From NCBI GenBank assembly GCA_015178975.1, contig WHVD01000105.1, positions 124,001-188,000 of the forward strand: a DNA stretch of 64,000 bases, given 5' to 3'. The notes beneath the pieces are model-generated. The model worked only from the letters and a program-made list of their open reading frames with translations. It was not told the DNA's origin and searched no databases. The stretch comes from Hysterangium stoloniferum (Eukaryota; Basidiomycota; Agaricomycetes; Hysterangiales; Hysterangiaceae). The position numbers and the translations under genes are program-made. This document shows positions 43,960 to 55,859 of the stretch, piece after piece. Within the stretch, counting starts at the first letter, position 1; every line of letters starts with the position of its first letter.

Positions 43960-45090
43960 CCTCCTGGTGTTGATAGGATATGTAGGCGTTATCCACAGAG
44001 ATGATTATATGTCGTGCCTCTTCAACACTGATGTGGAGTTTGAATTAGACGTTACCAACACACCAGTAAGAGGTGTGGCGATCATGGAAAGGAAGGAATG
44101 AAAAATGTGATTTACAAAATGTAGGAATCTACTGCAAAATTGATCATTGATTGAGCGGCGCATTGTGTTACAATGTGGAAGGAAACGAGTGAGAATGGAG
44201 ATAATATTGAGGCTGTGGACTGTGGGACGCGCGGATTCGGTGTCGGAAGGTCTAGTTATTAGTTTAAGGGTGACCTCGATTAGTCCCTTTCCAGATTAGT
44301 TTGATGGGTGGATGTGAGAAGATGGTGGAAAGGAAGATATTGTACACACACACAGTAGAAGGGGTGTAGTTGACCTGCAGGGGGCATTACACCATCCATT
44401 CGGCACGATATATAATCATTTGTTTTGAATCACCCAGGAACATCTCATCCAAAGTAGAAGAAGGAATAATATTATTGCTCTTAATTAACTCTCTTTGTAA
44501 CACGATCAGGATAACCCATGTAACTTGAGTCGATTTAACAGCGCATATAGTGAGATTTTACCATCACCGTGCTTTCAGCTTCTCCTTGATGACATGTATA
44601 TGTAGAATAATATTGACGAGCGTTAGTTTGACTCCAGGTTTATTAACAACAATGACTTCAAATAGAACAACACTGGAAAGTCTCAAAGACAGCCACGCCA
44701 CTGTTATGCACATGTGACTTAGTTAGGATAGTACCCAGCATGCCATTGGTGAACAACACAGGACATTGGCAATAATCATTCCAATTCAACTACCAATCAT
44801 TCGGCTCTGCTCTCTTATCCCGTCACGCCTTCTTCATCCTATCCTTCGAAAAGCCGCCATTGGCCAATATATGACCTCCTGGAGACGTTCCCTATTGGAC
44901 AGACATCGGAGGAAATGATAGCTGCGATCAGATTTCATCTGGCCTGATGCAGGAAATTCACCACATGTGTCGAGGCCCCAGTGGAGGCTGCCATAATGAC
45001 AATTTATGATCTGTCGTGATATCTTCGCGTCACGCAAACGAATCCCTGAGAAATAACGTGAACCTGGGGCGAATCACTCTACTCAGAAAG
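43960..45090. repeat. inverted G1 3' fragments and unassigned DNA
   Basis: 44030-44340 is G1 exon 5 on the minus strand (matches 54460-54700 and 40000-40200). 44380-44760 is the G1 3' flank in plus orientation (GATATATAATCATTTG and TTAATTAACTC). The two make an inverted junction. 44760-45060 matches nothing else in the window, and no gene is seen there. Confidence 0.45.
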
Positions 45091-45748
45091 ACCGGGTAAT
45101 AAAAATACTGGCGTGCATTAATTATGACTGAATATAGATTACATGCATGATTTGTTAATGAAAATCGGACGGACTCGCCACAGAGAAGCATATTCACTTT
45201 CGACGCCAATTAGCCTAAGTAAAGAATTATTAAAATGGGATGCTAGTTGGAATTCTTTCTGAAAGAATTGAATACGAAGCGGATGTTTCCGTGAGATATA
45301 GCCCGAGTGGACAGCGCCCGAGGCTGTACCTGAGAAGCGCTGTCATGGATAGCATTCACTGCATTTCCATATTCTATCAATCGAGATGTCACTTCTCAAC
45401 TAACGTAGAAGCTGAGTTACCCAAAAGTCTAGCGCTCAAGAAGTCGTAAGTTGCCACATTATGCGGTGAAGGCTCATCAAACTATTCGTAGCTGTCATAT
45501 GTGCCATCTGCTGTAGACGATATGTTGAAGAGTAAGAAATTATACATAGTGAGTGAACCTGAGAGTATCCTGGAGCGTGTGTACATGAAGGAGGTTGAGC
45601 AGCTTCAAGTCGTTTCACAGGAAGGGAAGAATGTGTACGCTGCATAAAACACCGCCACAATGCTATACCTTGAGATTCATGCCCCTGATAACTGCAACTT
45701 AAAACCGCAGCATCCCCTTCCGGTATCGCAACAACCTGCTACCCACCA
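45090..45748 (+). promoter_or_regulatory. upstream region of G1 (+)
   Basis: Colinear with 63340-63967 (ATGCGGTGAA-CTCATCAAACTATTC, then CACCGCCACAATGC, GCAACTTAAA and CTACCCACCA before the start). No TATA box was placed. Confidence 0.45.
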
Positions 45749-47706
45749 ATGTCAACTTCAAACGAAACGACTCTGAGCAGCGACGATGTTGAACAGGCTG
45801 AAAGCCTTCTACAAGAGGTTGAGTGGCTGCAACCCTTGGTCTCCCCAGCTGCAATGAGCTCAGTAGAGCAGGAGGAGCTAGTTGATGCGGCGATAAGGAA
45901 AATATTCCGTGTAAGGCTTCGAGACCGATGGAGCTGTATCGAACATGGGCACAGTGTGTGTTATCGAGTTCCCGAAGACGACCAGCATATACCACTGTCT
46001 GCAGAAGATGTGGAGGTTTGGGCTGAGGAATGGGTGCGCAAAATGGGATAGCCTTTAATGCATACTGTTGACAAACTGGACGCTTTCAGTGGCTAGGAGA
46101 GACAAATTGTCATGATCCACCGATTATTATTAAAAGGCGAGGTAGATCCACCACCGCCACATCCAACCTCAGTCCGCATTATAGTCATGACGTGGACTGG
46201 GGAGTGGGTTCACTGGACGAGAGCTCATCGACATCTTCAAGTATTAAAATTGAGCCGGGGTATTACTGTGGAGTCGGGTTGGAAAGCGTTGGGAAGACTG
46301 TGCTTTACAGTGCAAAGACAGCTGCACTGATGGCAAAGTTGATGCTATTCAAGCGAATAGTGTATGCTGACGGCAGGACCTTTAACAGGTTCTTACGCAA
46401 GCCTCTCACTCTCCCAAGACTCGGAATCATAATTCAAGAGACCATTGACTTAACGAGGTGGGTATATCACAGCGCCGATCATTGCATACACTCAAAATAC
46501 TCACGTCTTTCTAGACCCACTTACCCGCGTCGAATTCAAAAACTGGCGTGGGTGGTCTCAATGAGTCTCGGTGATTCAACTGATATATCGCGGAGCAACC
46601 GATGTCACACTGAGAAGCTTATGGTGCGTTTGAGCGCGGCCTTCTACCAGTGCACAGGCGCTCGATGGTCAGATAGAGATCTGCCACCAACTGAATTTAC
46701 ATCATTGCTTTACAATGCTATAATCAAATCACCCCTCCAGACCAACTTGGATGAGGTGGCGTCGGCATTCATTCTCCAAATCGCCCGATATTTATCATCC
46801 TTTTGTAAACCTACCTTCCTCCTGGTCAACCTTGGGTATATCGTGGAAGGCATTTTCCACGTGCGGAAACTGTCTGTAGAGGAGCTCACTGCCATCAGAG
46901 GTTGCATTGAATTCTGGGTACAACCGTGTGTCCCTACATCACATCATTTCATCCTGCCCACCAAAACTACAACAGACAGAATTACCCCCACCGACGTTCC
47001 TTGCATGCATGTCCTATAAAGGTTCTCATGTCTTGCATCCACGAAGACGATTGGTTTCAGGATATTGCTGGAGATGTATTGAAGGTTATAGTGGATGACA
47101 CAAACCACCATATAGTGTCCTTGACTCTTATGATGGATGAGTACACAGCGTATTCATTGTGGGATGGTATCTTGGCTGTGAACACTTTCTTCGACGACAT
47201 CACGCTTCGCACGCATCATATCAGACAACTGAATGTTGTCCCTTGGCTAATTGAGTCCCTCATACGGTATGTTGAGAGTGTTTTGCCTTCCAACGTCATC
47301 TGATATTTGCCCTTGAAAATATCATACCAGTCTGATTCTGACAGACCCAAGTCCAAATTCGAACCTCCTCTGGTCAGGAGAAGAACTAATCGAGCTCACT
47401 CTGAAGCTTATCGCTGCATCTTCCGACATCGAATCCACATGTAGCACAGTGCGCAACCTGGACATAATTCCCATTCTCACTCGTCTTCTCCCACATTGTG
47501 AAGAAATGCGTGGCTCACTCGACTATCAATTCCTCCGTTTTCGGCTTGTCGCATTAACATTCGCGGCTCAGTCCTTCCTTTGTGTCATCGCCACACCCTT
47601 CACCGGTGTGTGCGTAACATCTAATTCAAACTCTAGATCAGTGTTGGAGGACCATGGCTGGCCTGCCGATTCTCTTGCTCCATCCATTCCGTCCGATATT
47701 TCATAA
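45749..47706 (+). CDS. G1 family protein, nearly complete copy
   Basis: Exon 1 45749-46033 (285 nt), exon 2 46090-46457 (368 nt), exon 3 from 46515, exon 4 to 47266, exon 5 47352-47706 (355 nt). Introns of 56, 57 and 85 nt agree with the intact copy. Exon 3 to exon 4 is the weak point. With donor GTGTGT at 46926 and acceptor AAAG at 47021 the frame is one base out. The protein includes VEWLQPLVSP, IEPGYYCGVGLESVG, ARWSDRDLPPTEF, WFQDIAGDVLKVIV and LTRLLPHCEE. If another intron 3 site is used it could encode about 550 aa; otherwise it is a pseudogene. Downstream, on the opposite strand, are two G2 copies. Confidence 0.55.
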
Positions 47707-47769
47707 TTTCTCTTGGATAACACTGACACATAATCCGAAAAAAGGAGGCAGGATTGTAATATTACTCTC

Positions 47770-48795
47770 GCCTTTTAGAAATATTTGTAATTTATGTAAA
47801 GCGACATAGTTTGAGCCATTTCAAGAGCGCATATAGTCACCCTTTTCCCCTTTGTGTGCTTGGCAGCTTCTCGTTGATGCTATATACACGTTGTATATAT
47901 TAGTTGGCCTTGGTAGTGGTTATAATAACATCTGATATATCAACGAGAATCACCTCAAATAGAATACCACTAGAAGGTGTCAAAGAAAGAAGTGTGTTAG
48001 TTAGTTGGGATAGCATGAAGCAAGTGATTGAAGAACAGCAAAAAAATGTTAGAGTATGATACTACAGCTCTAACATAGTCTATTATGATCTCCATATTCT
48101 TCTGATATTTGTAGTATTTTTCCCAGCACTGTAGGTGCAGTATTGAGTGAGTTACCTTAGGTCGGTACCTCCTGTATAGGTGCTTAGATAAGCACCTAGT
48201 AGTATAGTCCACTGTGGGTGTGGGAAAGTCTCCTTAGTGTTTACTTTCCAATCACACTCACAGGTATGTCTTTACAGTTGAATATACTTAGTGTTTACTT
48301 TCCAATCACACTCACAGGGTGTTCTGCAAAGTGTTATTCAACTGTTTCAACAAAAAACACCTGTAACATTCACTCACTAAGCCATTCCGACGATTATCTC
48401 GGTCAAATTAATCCAATATTCCAAATCTATGTTCAATCTCCTGATTGGCCATCATGAGACACAAAACTCTAGAATGAAAGGAGTGGCCTTGAAAGTGTTC
48501 AGGGATGGCGTTGAGGGGATTCCACAAAGTATGTCTCTCCATTTGAAACCTTGACCCGATGATGGAGTGCCTTACTCCCATTGGATCTGACTTCAAAAAA
48601 AAAACGACAATCGCGAATAATGCAAAGAAGGTCAAACGAGCACCCCGAGACTCTTGTGAGACCAATATCCGATATAATGCATAGCTGATGGTTAGCGATG
48701 CAGGAGATGTCAGAACAATCTAGTTGCCATGACCATTCGATAGCAAACAGTTCGAAATGAGAGATAAACAGCCTGCTGTTCCATCCATTCTGCAT
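47770..48795 (-). pseudogene. G2 family copy with solo LTR, 5'-truncated
   Basis: Minus-strand G2 from 48795 (frame with SHFELFAIEWSWQLDCSD and ALHHRVKVSNGETYF) to the 3' end near 47770. It is interrupted by the solo LTR at 48047-48352. It is cut at 48780 and followed by a remnant of a G1 3' flank (TTCCATCCATTCTGCATGC), so two G1/G2 tail regions are joined in tandem. Confidence 0.45.
48047..48352. mobile_element. solo LTR, family TGTTAGAGTATG (second copy)
   Basis: 306 bp, same ends as 40802-41106 and clearly related along its length, with several substitutions and small indels. The target duplication AAAAA flanks it (48042-48046 and 48353-48357). Confidence 0.88.
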
Positions 48796-48799
48796 GCTA

Positions 48800-50130
48800 T
48801 ATCACCTCTTCTCTTGGAGAGCACAGACACCTTATGCGAACCAAAGGAAGGATAGTACTATTACACTTTAGTTAACTCCCCTTTTGGCAATATTCCTAAT
48901 TTATGAACAGCTACATAGTTAGAATGAATTCAAGAGCGCATATAGTCACTCCCAACCGCCCTTGTGTCTCCTTGCCAGGTTCTCGTCGATGCTATGCCCA
49001 CATTGCATATATTGGGGGGCCCTAGTAGTGGCAAGAATCACATCCTATTTCTCAACGAGAATAACTTGAAATATTCATACCACTCGGAGGTTTCAAAGGA
49101 AGCAGCGTGTCAGTTAGTGGGGATAACATGAAGCAAGTTATTGAAGAGCAGCAAACAACACCGGCAATCCACCAATACATGCCAACGGTTATCTCTGTCA
49201 CATCCACCTAATCTTCAAACAAACTCTGGAATGAAAAAATGGGTCTTTAAAACGTACAGTGATGGAGTTGGGCGCATTACATTCAGTATTTCGCCCCATT
49301 CGAAACCTTGACCGGATGCTGGAGCGCGGCGCTCCCATGGGATCCGACTTGAGGAAAAGGACCATTTAGACTATTGCAAAGAAGGTCACACGAGCACTTC
49401 AAGGCACTTTTGAGACCTGTATAGTGTATACTGATGCTTAGCGATCCATGAGGATTGTGAGAAAGCCAGAGGCCATGACCACTTGATAGGAAATGGGTCT
49501 AAATTAGACATAAAAAAGCGTACCGGGTGGCACACATGTCTATGACTGATATTCTGTGACTACGGCTTGAGGGAGGAAAATGAAGAGGAAGAAGCACCAA
49601 TGACACGGGATGTCTTGAAGAAGACGAAGCATCAGTAAAGTGGTGTTTGATCCAGGCGGCTCACGGAAGGAAGTCCCCGTAATCTAGAATGTGCGCCTGG
49701 ACATGGTGTAGCGTCTGGAGCAGTCTTCCTCCTGGCGCTTAAAACCATTGTAGTGATGAGTTTTCAATTCGAACAAGTCTTTTCTTTTATTCAAACGGAA
49801 CCTCTTAGAGCAGGCTGGCTTTGTGCTCCTATTACCACAAACGAGCAACAGAATGAGACATCAGGTCGCCATTATTAGGTGACGTTCTCTCCGTCCGAGC
49901 ACCTCTTCCCATCTATCACCGAACATTGAACGATTCCTGGGGATTCAGTGTTCTAATCATTATTTATATAAGGGCCTCCTCAGGTCAGTTTCAAGTGACT
50001 ATACTCCAGGTGAGACCACCAGCCACTCTTTCATTGACAAAGAGATAGATATAACATGCGGGTCAGTCACGTCAGGTGAGTACCCAGTGTCAACTTCTGA
50101 ACTTGCATATAATAATCTATGTAATTATGC
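48800..50130 (-). pseudogene. G2 family copy
   Basis: Colinear with 1-1160 and 61860-63040: 3' flank at 48830-48960, the ALHHRVKV-equivalent at 49300, the FFLFIFLP-equivalent at 49570, the block CATCAGTAAAGTGGTGTTTG at 49630 and the first intron region near 49870. Several indels break all frames. Confidence 0.45.
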
Positions 50131-50202
50131 ATTAATACGCACGAACCACCAAAGCTTCAAAGTATAAAAGTAGATCCACTTTACACAATATATATTAAGA
50201 AA

Positions 50203-50730
50203 CTAGGGCGATAAAAAATGACAATACAACAATAAATCAGGCGGGCAGGATATTACATATGCTGTTCGGATCATGAACCTTGGAGGTCCAGAAGGGAAAT
50301 GAGAAGTATAATCATGAAAAAATTCAATAATATCAAGATTCCCGTCACGATCGGTATCCAGGTAGCTGGGAAAAGACAGAGGACTCCAACTCAAGCTGGA
50401 AACAGCGGAAGCGGAGGAGTGATTGCGACTTTGGACCAGCGACGCTTCCGTCGATAGGACTCCTGCTCGGCGGGTTTAAGTGAAAACGAGCGGAGGAAGG
50501 AAGGGTGAAGGTCATGTATTTTCATTTTGCTGATGAGGGCGGGCCACAGCTTTCGACCGTGGGTAGAACTCAGGATCTTGAGGCCGGCTGAACACGAGGG
50601 CTCGCTAATGCTATTCCTAAGCAGTTTTGAAGATAGCTTTGAATTGCACCTGTTCTTACGTGCTGCCATAGGATGGTTATTGGGAGCAAGAGCCGAGGAA
50701 TGTCCGCTTGTGGTTAGAATCCTCATATGA
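50203..50730 (-). pseudogene. fragment encoding an EF-hand loop
   Basis: The minus-strand frame 50394-50203 contains SYLDTDRDGNLDIIEFFHDY, with D at positions 1, 3, 5 and 9, G at 6 and E at 12 of the loop, a canonical calcium-binding EF-hand pattern. It continues PPRFMIRTAYVI. The 3' portion is also present at 1330-1400, 55760 and 63190-63260 (PARFMMKTSYVI-like), but the EF-hand exon is recognised only here. An adjoining frame, 50726-50391, lies upstream and may include a further exon. Probably the 3' end of a gene otherwise lost. Confidence 0.45.
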
Positions 50731-51180
50731 GGAGGGGGCGGAGGTGGAATGGGCGGTCACGAAAGATTATAAGACACTGGTGAGACGCTGCAAAGATAGT
50801 AGGGACACTTGTTGTTACTTTATGTTCTCACCAAATCTCCATTTTGATACTGCCTGGGGTAGGAATCAGTTACGGTATCGGCCTCACATGCTTTGTTTTA
50901 GCGACAACCTCTCAATTTAAACCGCGATCGGGACAGAGTGCACGAGTGAGTCCGACGTTGGGCTTCAACTCCATAAATAACAATACGGCCGATAAAAACA
51001 CATCAAAGCAATCAAATTTCATGCATTTCATATGAAAATAAGCCTAAATATACGAATACCGCCTGGACAAATATAGTGGCCTTGTGACATTGCAGATATT
51101 TTTCACGATATTGTTAATGCCGCCGAGTAATGGATGGTGATCAGATGAAAAACATCGTGCGATCTGTGTGATAAATGTCG
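50731..51180. other. no gene seen
   Basis: No match to the G1, G2 or G3 units was recognised and no convincing reading frame is present. Confidence 0.3.
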
Positions 51181-51184
51181 ACAC

Positions 51185-51935
51185 CGGTTTATGACCGATA
51201 TTCTGTGACCGCGGCTTCAATATCTTTGATCAAACGTGTAGTTGATTGGTTGTCCGAAAGTTCTTGAGGGACGGAAATGAAGCGAAAGAAGGACCAAGGA
51301 CACAGATGTCTTGAAGAAGACGAAGCATCAGTAATGGTATTTGATCCGGACGGTTCACGCAGGGAAGTCCCGGCAATCTAGAATGCGCCCGTACTGGAAT
51401 ACCTTGATGCATCCCACATAGCCGGACTTCCCCACAGCGTTTAAAACCATTTTATTCATGAGTTCAATGTGACCAACTCATTGATTTTCTTTAAACAATT
51501 CCTTTAAAAAGAACATTTTCGAGCACCTCCCGGCATTCGTGTTCCGAGTACCGCAAACAAGGACCAGAGTGAGACATGTTGCGCCATTTTACGGGAGAAT
51601 ACGTTCCTCGGCGTCCGAACTCCTTTTGCCATCTCTCACCGACCATTGCACGAGTCTTGGCGATTCAGAGTTCTCGGCATTATATCTCTAAAGGTTTTAT
51701 ACCTCGTCAGGTCGGTTTCAAGTGACCGTTGTCAGGTTGTCATTACGGGAGACATAAGGTTCATAGCGTGAAGTTTTTCTACCACTGTCGTTCTGGGTGC
51801 TAGTTTTGTGGCATCATATATCGTGCTGCAGACTTTTTTTCCACACTTCGTCGCTCGGCTCCTTATGCTTTCCGACAGGCTTTTCTCTTGTTAGCTGACG
51901 CAAATTACTTCACTCAGACGGCCCGTGTAATAATA
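51185..51935 (-). pseudogene. G2 5' fragment and second empty Helitron site
   Basis: Minus-strand G2 pieces (51190-51400 FFLFIFLP-equivalent, then exon 2, then intron 1 and exon 1 near 51600-51680). 51730-51910 is the reverse complement of the Helitron target region: CAGACTTTTTTTCCACACTT at about 51835 shows no insertion. Confidence 0.5.
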
Positions 51936-51939
51936 GTAG

Positions 51940-52741
51940 CGTGTAGTGAGTTATGACTGAATATAGAATACATGCACAATTTGTTAATAAAAACCCAACG
52001 GACTCTCCACAAACAGGTATAGTCACGATCAGGGCCAATTAGCCTAAGTACAGAATTATCGGAATGGGAATTCCGAAATAATTACACACGAGCGCATATT
52101 TCTGTTAGACATAGCCCGAGTGGAAAGCGCCGGAGGCTGTACCTGAGAAGCACTGTCGTCGATAGCATCCACTGCATTTACATATTCAATCAATCGAGAT
52201 GTCACTTCTCAACTAACGTGAAAGCTAAATTGACCAAAAATCTAGCGCTCAAGATGGCACATTATGCGGTGAAGGCTCATCAGATTATTCGTATCCGCCA
52301 TATGTGCTCTCTGCTTTAGACGATCTGGTGAAACCTGAGAAGCACTGTCATGGATAACATCGACTGCATTTCAATATTCTATGAATGGAGATGTCACTTC
52401 GGAATTGCCAAAACTCTAGCGCTCAAGACAGCGGAAGGTGCCACATTATGCGGTGGAGGTTCATCAAATTATTCATAACTGCCTTGTGCTCTCTGCCGTA
52501 GACGATCTGTTGAAGAGTGAGGAATTTGTGTATTCCATAGTGCGAACTTGAGACTATCCTGGATGCCTGTGTGAATGGGGGAGGTTGAGGGGCTCTCAGC
52601 TGTGTAAAAGGAAGGGATGAAACGCTTGTATCCTGTATAACGCACCGCCACAATGCGATACCTTGAAATTTATTCCCTTGATAACTGTAACTTAAAGGCG
52701 AAGAATCCCCTTCCGTTATGGCAACCCCCTGCTACCCACCA
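51940..52741 (+). promoter_or_regulatory. upstream region of G1 (+), with internal duplication
   Basis: The G1 upstream block, in which about 190 bp (52135-52330) are repeated at 52332-52510. Both contain CCTGAGAAGCACTGTC, CACATTATGCGGTG and a GACGATCTG-TGA block. The repeats differ at many sites, so the duplication is not very recent. Confidence 0.5.
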
Positions 52742-53320
52742 ATGTCGACTTCAAACGAGAGGACGCTGAGCAGAAACGATGTCGTACGGGCTGAAAGCCT
52801 CCTACAAGAAGTTGAGTGGTTACAACCCTTGGTCTCCCCAGCTGCATGGAGCGCAGAAGCACGGGAGGAGAGATTTGGCGCGGTGAGAAGGAAAATATTC
52901 CAGGTAAAGCTTCGAGATCGATGGAACTGTATCGAAGATGGGCATGGTGTGTGTTATCGAGGTCCCGAAGACGACCAGCATATACTACTGTCTGAAGAAG
53001 ACGTGGGAGTTTGGGTTGATGAATGGGTGGGCAAAATGCAATAGCCTTTCATGTACACTGTTGACAAACTGGACACTTTCAGTGCCTAGGAGAAGCACAT
53101 TGTCATGACCCACCGACTATTATTAAAATGCGAAGTAGATCCACCAACACGACATCGAACATGAGCCCATATCGCAGTCATCATAACATCGACTGGGGAG
53201 TGGTTTCACGGGCTGATAGCTCGTCTTCAAGGGTTGAAATTAGCCCCGGATATTACCTAGGAGTTGGCATGGACAGGATTGGGATGACAGTGCTTTACAG
53301 CGTACAGAGAGCTTTATATG
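52742..53320 (+). pseudogene. G1 family copy, truncated in exon 2
   Basis: Exon 1 52742-53026 (285 nt, MSTSNERTLSRNDVVRAESL), intron 1 53027-53082 (56 nt), exon 2 from 53083 (PYRSHHNIDWGVVSRADSSS, GYYLGVGMDRIGMTVLYSVQ). At about 53315 the sequence jumps to G2 3' flank DNA (TTTGCAGGTTCTCGTTGATG), deleting exons 3-5. Exon 1 resembles the intact copy at 3022 closely. Confidence 0.7.
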
Positions 53321-54400
53321 CTTTGCAGGTTCTCGTTGATGTTATTGAGGGGCCCTAGTACTGTCTAGAATCACACCAGATGTATAAAAAAGAAAATCAC
53401 TTCAAATAGAATACCACTCAGAATTTTCAAAGAAAACAGCGTATCAGTTGGTTGGGATAGCATGAAGCAAGTCATTGAAGAGCAGGAAACAACACCCGCA
53501 ACTCACTAATCCATCCCGACGGTTATCTCGGTCAGTATCTCACCCAATTCGGAACCTTGACCCGATGCTGGAGCCCCTCACTCACTTGAGAAAAACGGCC
53601 ATCGCGAATATGGCAAAGAAGGTCAAGCGAGCAGCCCAAGGCACTTGAAAGACTGGTATAATGTATAACTGATGCTTAGCGATACAAGAGAAGTGCGAGG
53701 CAGCCAGATTCCATGGCCACTTAAAGGAAAATGGTTCTAAATTATAGATAACACAGCTACCGTGTGACACACCTGTATATGACCGAGAATTTGTGGCCGC
53801 GGCTTGAGGGAGGAAACTGAAGAGGAAGAAACAGAAAAGACACCGGATGTCTTGAAGAAGACGAAGCATCAGTAAATTGGTATTTGATCCGGGTCGCTCA
53901 CGGACGGAAGTCCCCGTGATCTACAATATGCCCCAGGACATGGTGTACCGTCTGGAACACCCTGGAGCATCCCAGAGAGCCGTTCTTCCTCCAGCGCTGA
54001 AACCATTGTAGTGATGAGTCTTCAATTGGTATAAGTTGTTTCTTATATTTAAATGGAACCTCTTGTTAGAAGTCATAGTATTGCATGTTGTTGATACTCG
54101 GCTATTTCGTACTTTACAGTAGCTTAGTCATCACATGTATTTCGGCAAGGGACTTTGTCATCCCCTCACCCACATGAAATCCCATTGCATATCCCTACAC
54201 CTCTTTGTGCACCCGGATGGCGTTATGCTCATATTTCCACACACAAGCAACAGAGTGAGACATCCTGTCGCCATTATCCGGGTGAGTGCGTTCGTCCGCG
54301 TCCGAGCACCTTTTGCCATCTCGAACTGACAATTGTACGATTCCTGGCGATTCATAGTTTTCATAATTATGTATCTAAGGTTAGTAGGGCTCCTCACGTG
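53321..54400 (-). pseudogene. G2 family copy
   Basis: Minus-strand G2. A frame at 54397-54158 gives the longest first exon seen (MRSPTNLRYIIMKTMNRQES, then EMAKGARTRTN). A frame at 53869-53582 contains FSFLPQAAATNSRSYTG and PFSFKWPWNLAASHFSCIAK. About 140 bp at 54066-54205 (around CATGTTGTTGATACTCGGC) is not found in other copies and may be an insertion. Confidence 0.45.
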
Positions 54401-54439
54401 GGGTTCAAGTAACTATACTCCCCACGTTGGGCCACCAGC

Positions 54440-55800
54440 CACTCTCTAATTGACACAGATATAGAGGCGTTCACGGAAAGGACGGAATGTACAATGTCAT
54501 TTACCAAATTTAGGCAGCTACTGCAAATTTGATCGTTGATTGAGCGGCGCATTGTGGAAGAAGACGAGCGAGCATGGTGATTATATCGACGTTGCGCACT
54601 GTGGTACATGCAGATTTAATGTCGGAAGTTCCAGCTCTCAGGTCCAGAGTAACATCAATTATTCTCTCGCCTGACAAGAAACGATATTAATCTGGTTTAG
54701 ATGATCCGTGCCAAGTCTGCTGTCGTGTCTAGGGCCCAGATAGCATGCCACAGTGAAAGTGACGAGTCCTCATCGATATGACGTGTCAATGACGCTATAT
54801 GGATGTTTATGCCGTCCACTATAGCCTTCAATACATCACCAGCAATATCTCGAAACCACGCATCTTGGTGCATGCAACGCACTAGCAAAGTTGGTGTGAG
54901 TAATATGATCTATTGTGGGTTTGGTGGGCAAGATGAAATGATGTGATGTCGTGACGCACGGTTGTATCCATAATTCAATGCAACCTTTGAGCTCCTCTTC
55001 TACAGACAGTTGACAGACGTAGCAGATGTTTTCCACAGGATACCCAATGTCGTCGAGGTGCAAGGGAGAATTGCATGAGGATGATAAATATCCGACGATT
55101 TGTAGAATAAGTGTCGACGCAACCTCGTCCAGGTTTGAAAGAAATACGCTCAGTCGACACAAATAGTGACTCGACTAATATTTACTACCTGTACGAAATA
55201 CGCTATATTACATCAAGGTGAGAGTGTGAAGGCAAGATATAGTTGTGGCAACGTACCTCAGTCAACACAAATAGTGACTCGACTGAGGTATAGGTCTTGA
55301 AACATTTGAGATTAAATAGTAAAATGTCTAAATTACGTAGAGATGATGGTAGTAAGGCGTGGTATATGTGACAGGGGATAATGCGGCTTTGTGTAACCGT
55401 GTACGGTGTGGTATATCCGGATACGGTGTGGGGTAGCCATTTGTTCAACCTTGGTAAGTCAGTGCAAGAGCCTAAAATTCAACAAGGTTAGTGTGTAACG
55501 GTGATTTGATGAGACCATTGTTAAGCGATGACGTAATTCCAGTTGATGGCCGATCTCAATCTCACCATCGAGCGCCGGGACACCGGTAGAAGGCCGAAGC
55601 CAAATATGCCATACGCTTCGCAGTGTGACCTTCGTTCCTCCGCCGTATACCACTTGAATGGAACCCCTTTAAGACCACGCACGCCTGTTGAATTCGACAC
55701 GGGCACCTTGGTATGATCGTATTTTGTCATGGTTATGCTCCTCGTTTCCCTCCCTGGACTTTGAAGGTTCATGATGCGAACAGCATATGTAATATCTTGC
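54440..55800 (-). pseudogene. G1 fragment (exons 3-5) with solo LTR
   Basis: Minus-strand exon 3 (55700-54950), exon 4 (54900-54700, containing WFRDIAGDVLKAIVDGIN) and an exon 5 remnant (54700-54440). A solo LTR lies in exon 3. Exons 1-2 are absent: upstream of 55740 the sequence joins the EF-hand 3' flank. Multiple frameshifts. Confidence 0.6.
55136..55484. mobile_element. solo LTR, family TGAAAGAAATACGC
   Basis: 349 bp, TGAAAGAAATACGC to AAAATTCAACA. Perfect target duplication AGGTT (55131-55135 and 55485-55489), and removing it restores the G1 exon 3 sequence. It holds two copies of CACAAATAGTGACTCGACT. Confidence 0.88.
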
Positions 55801-55859
55801 CGCGTGACTTATCGTTGTATTTTCATTTTTCTATCGCCCTAGTGTGTTAATATATTGTG

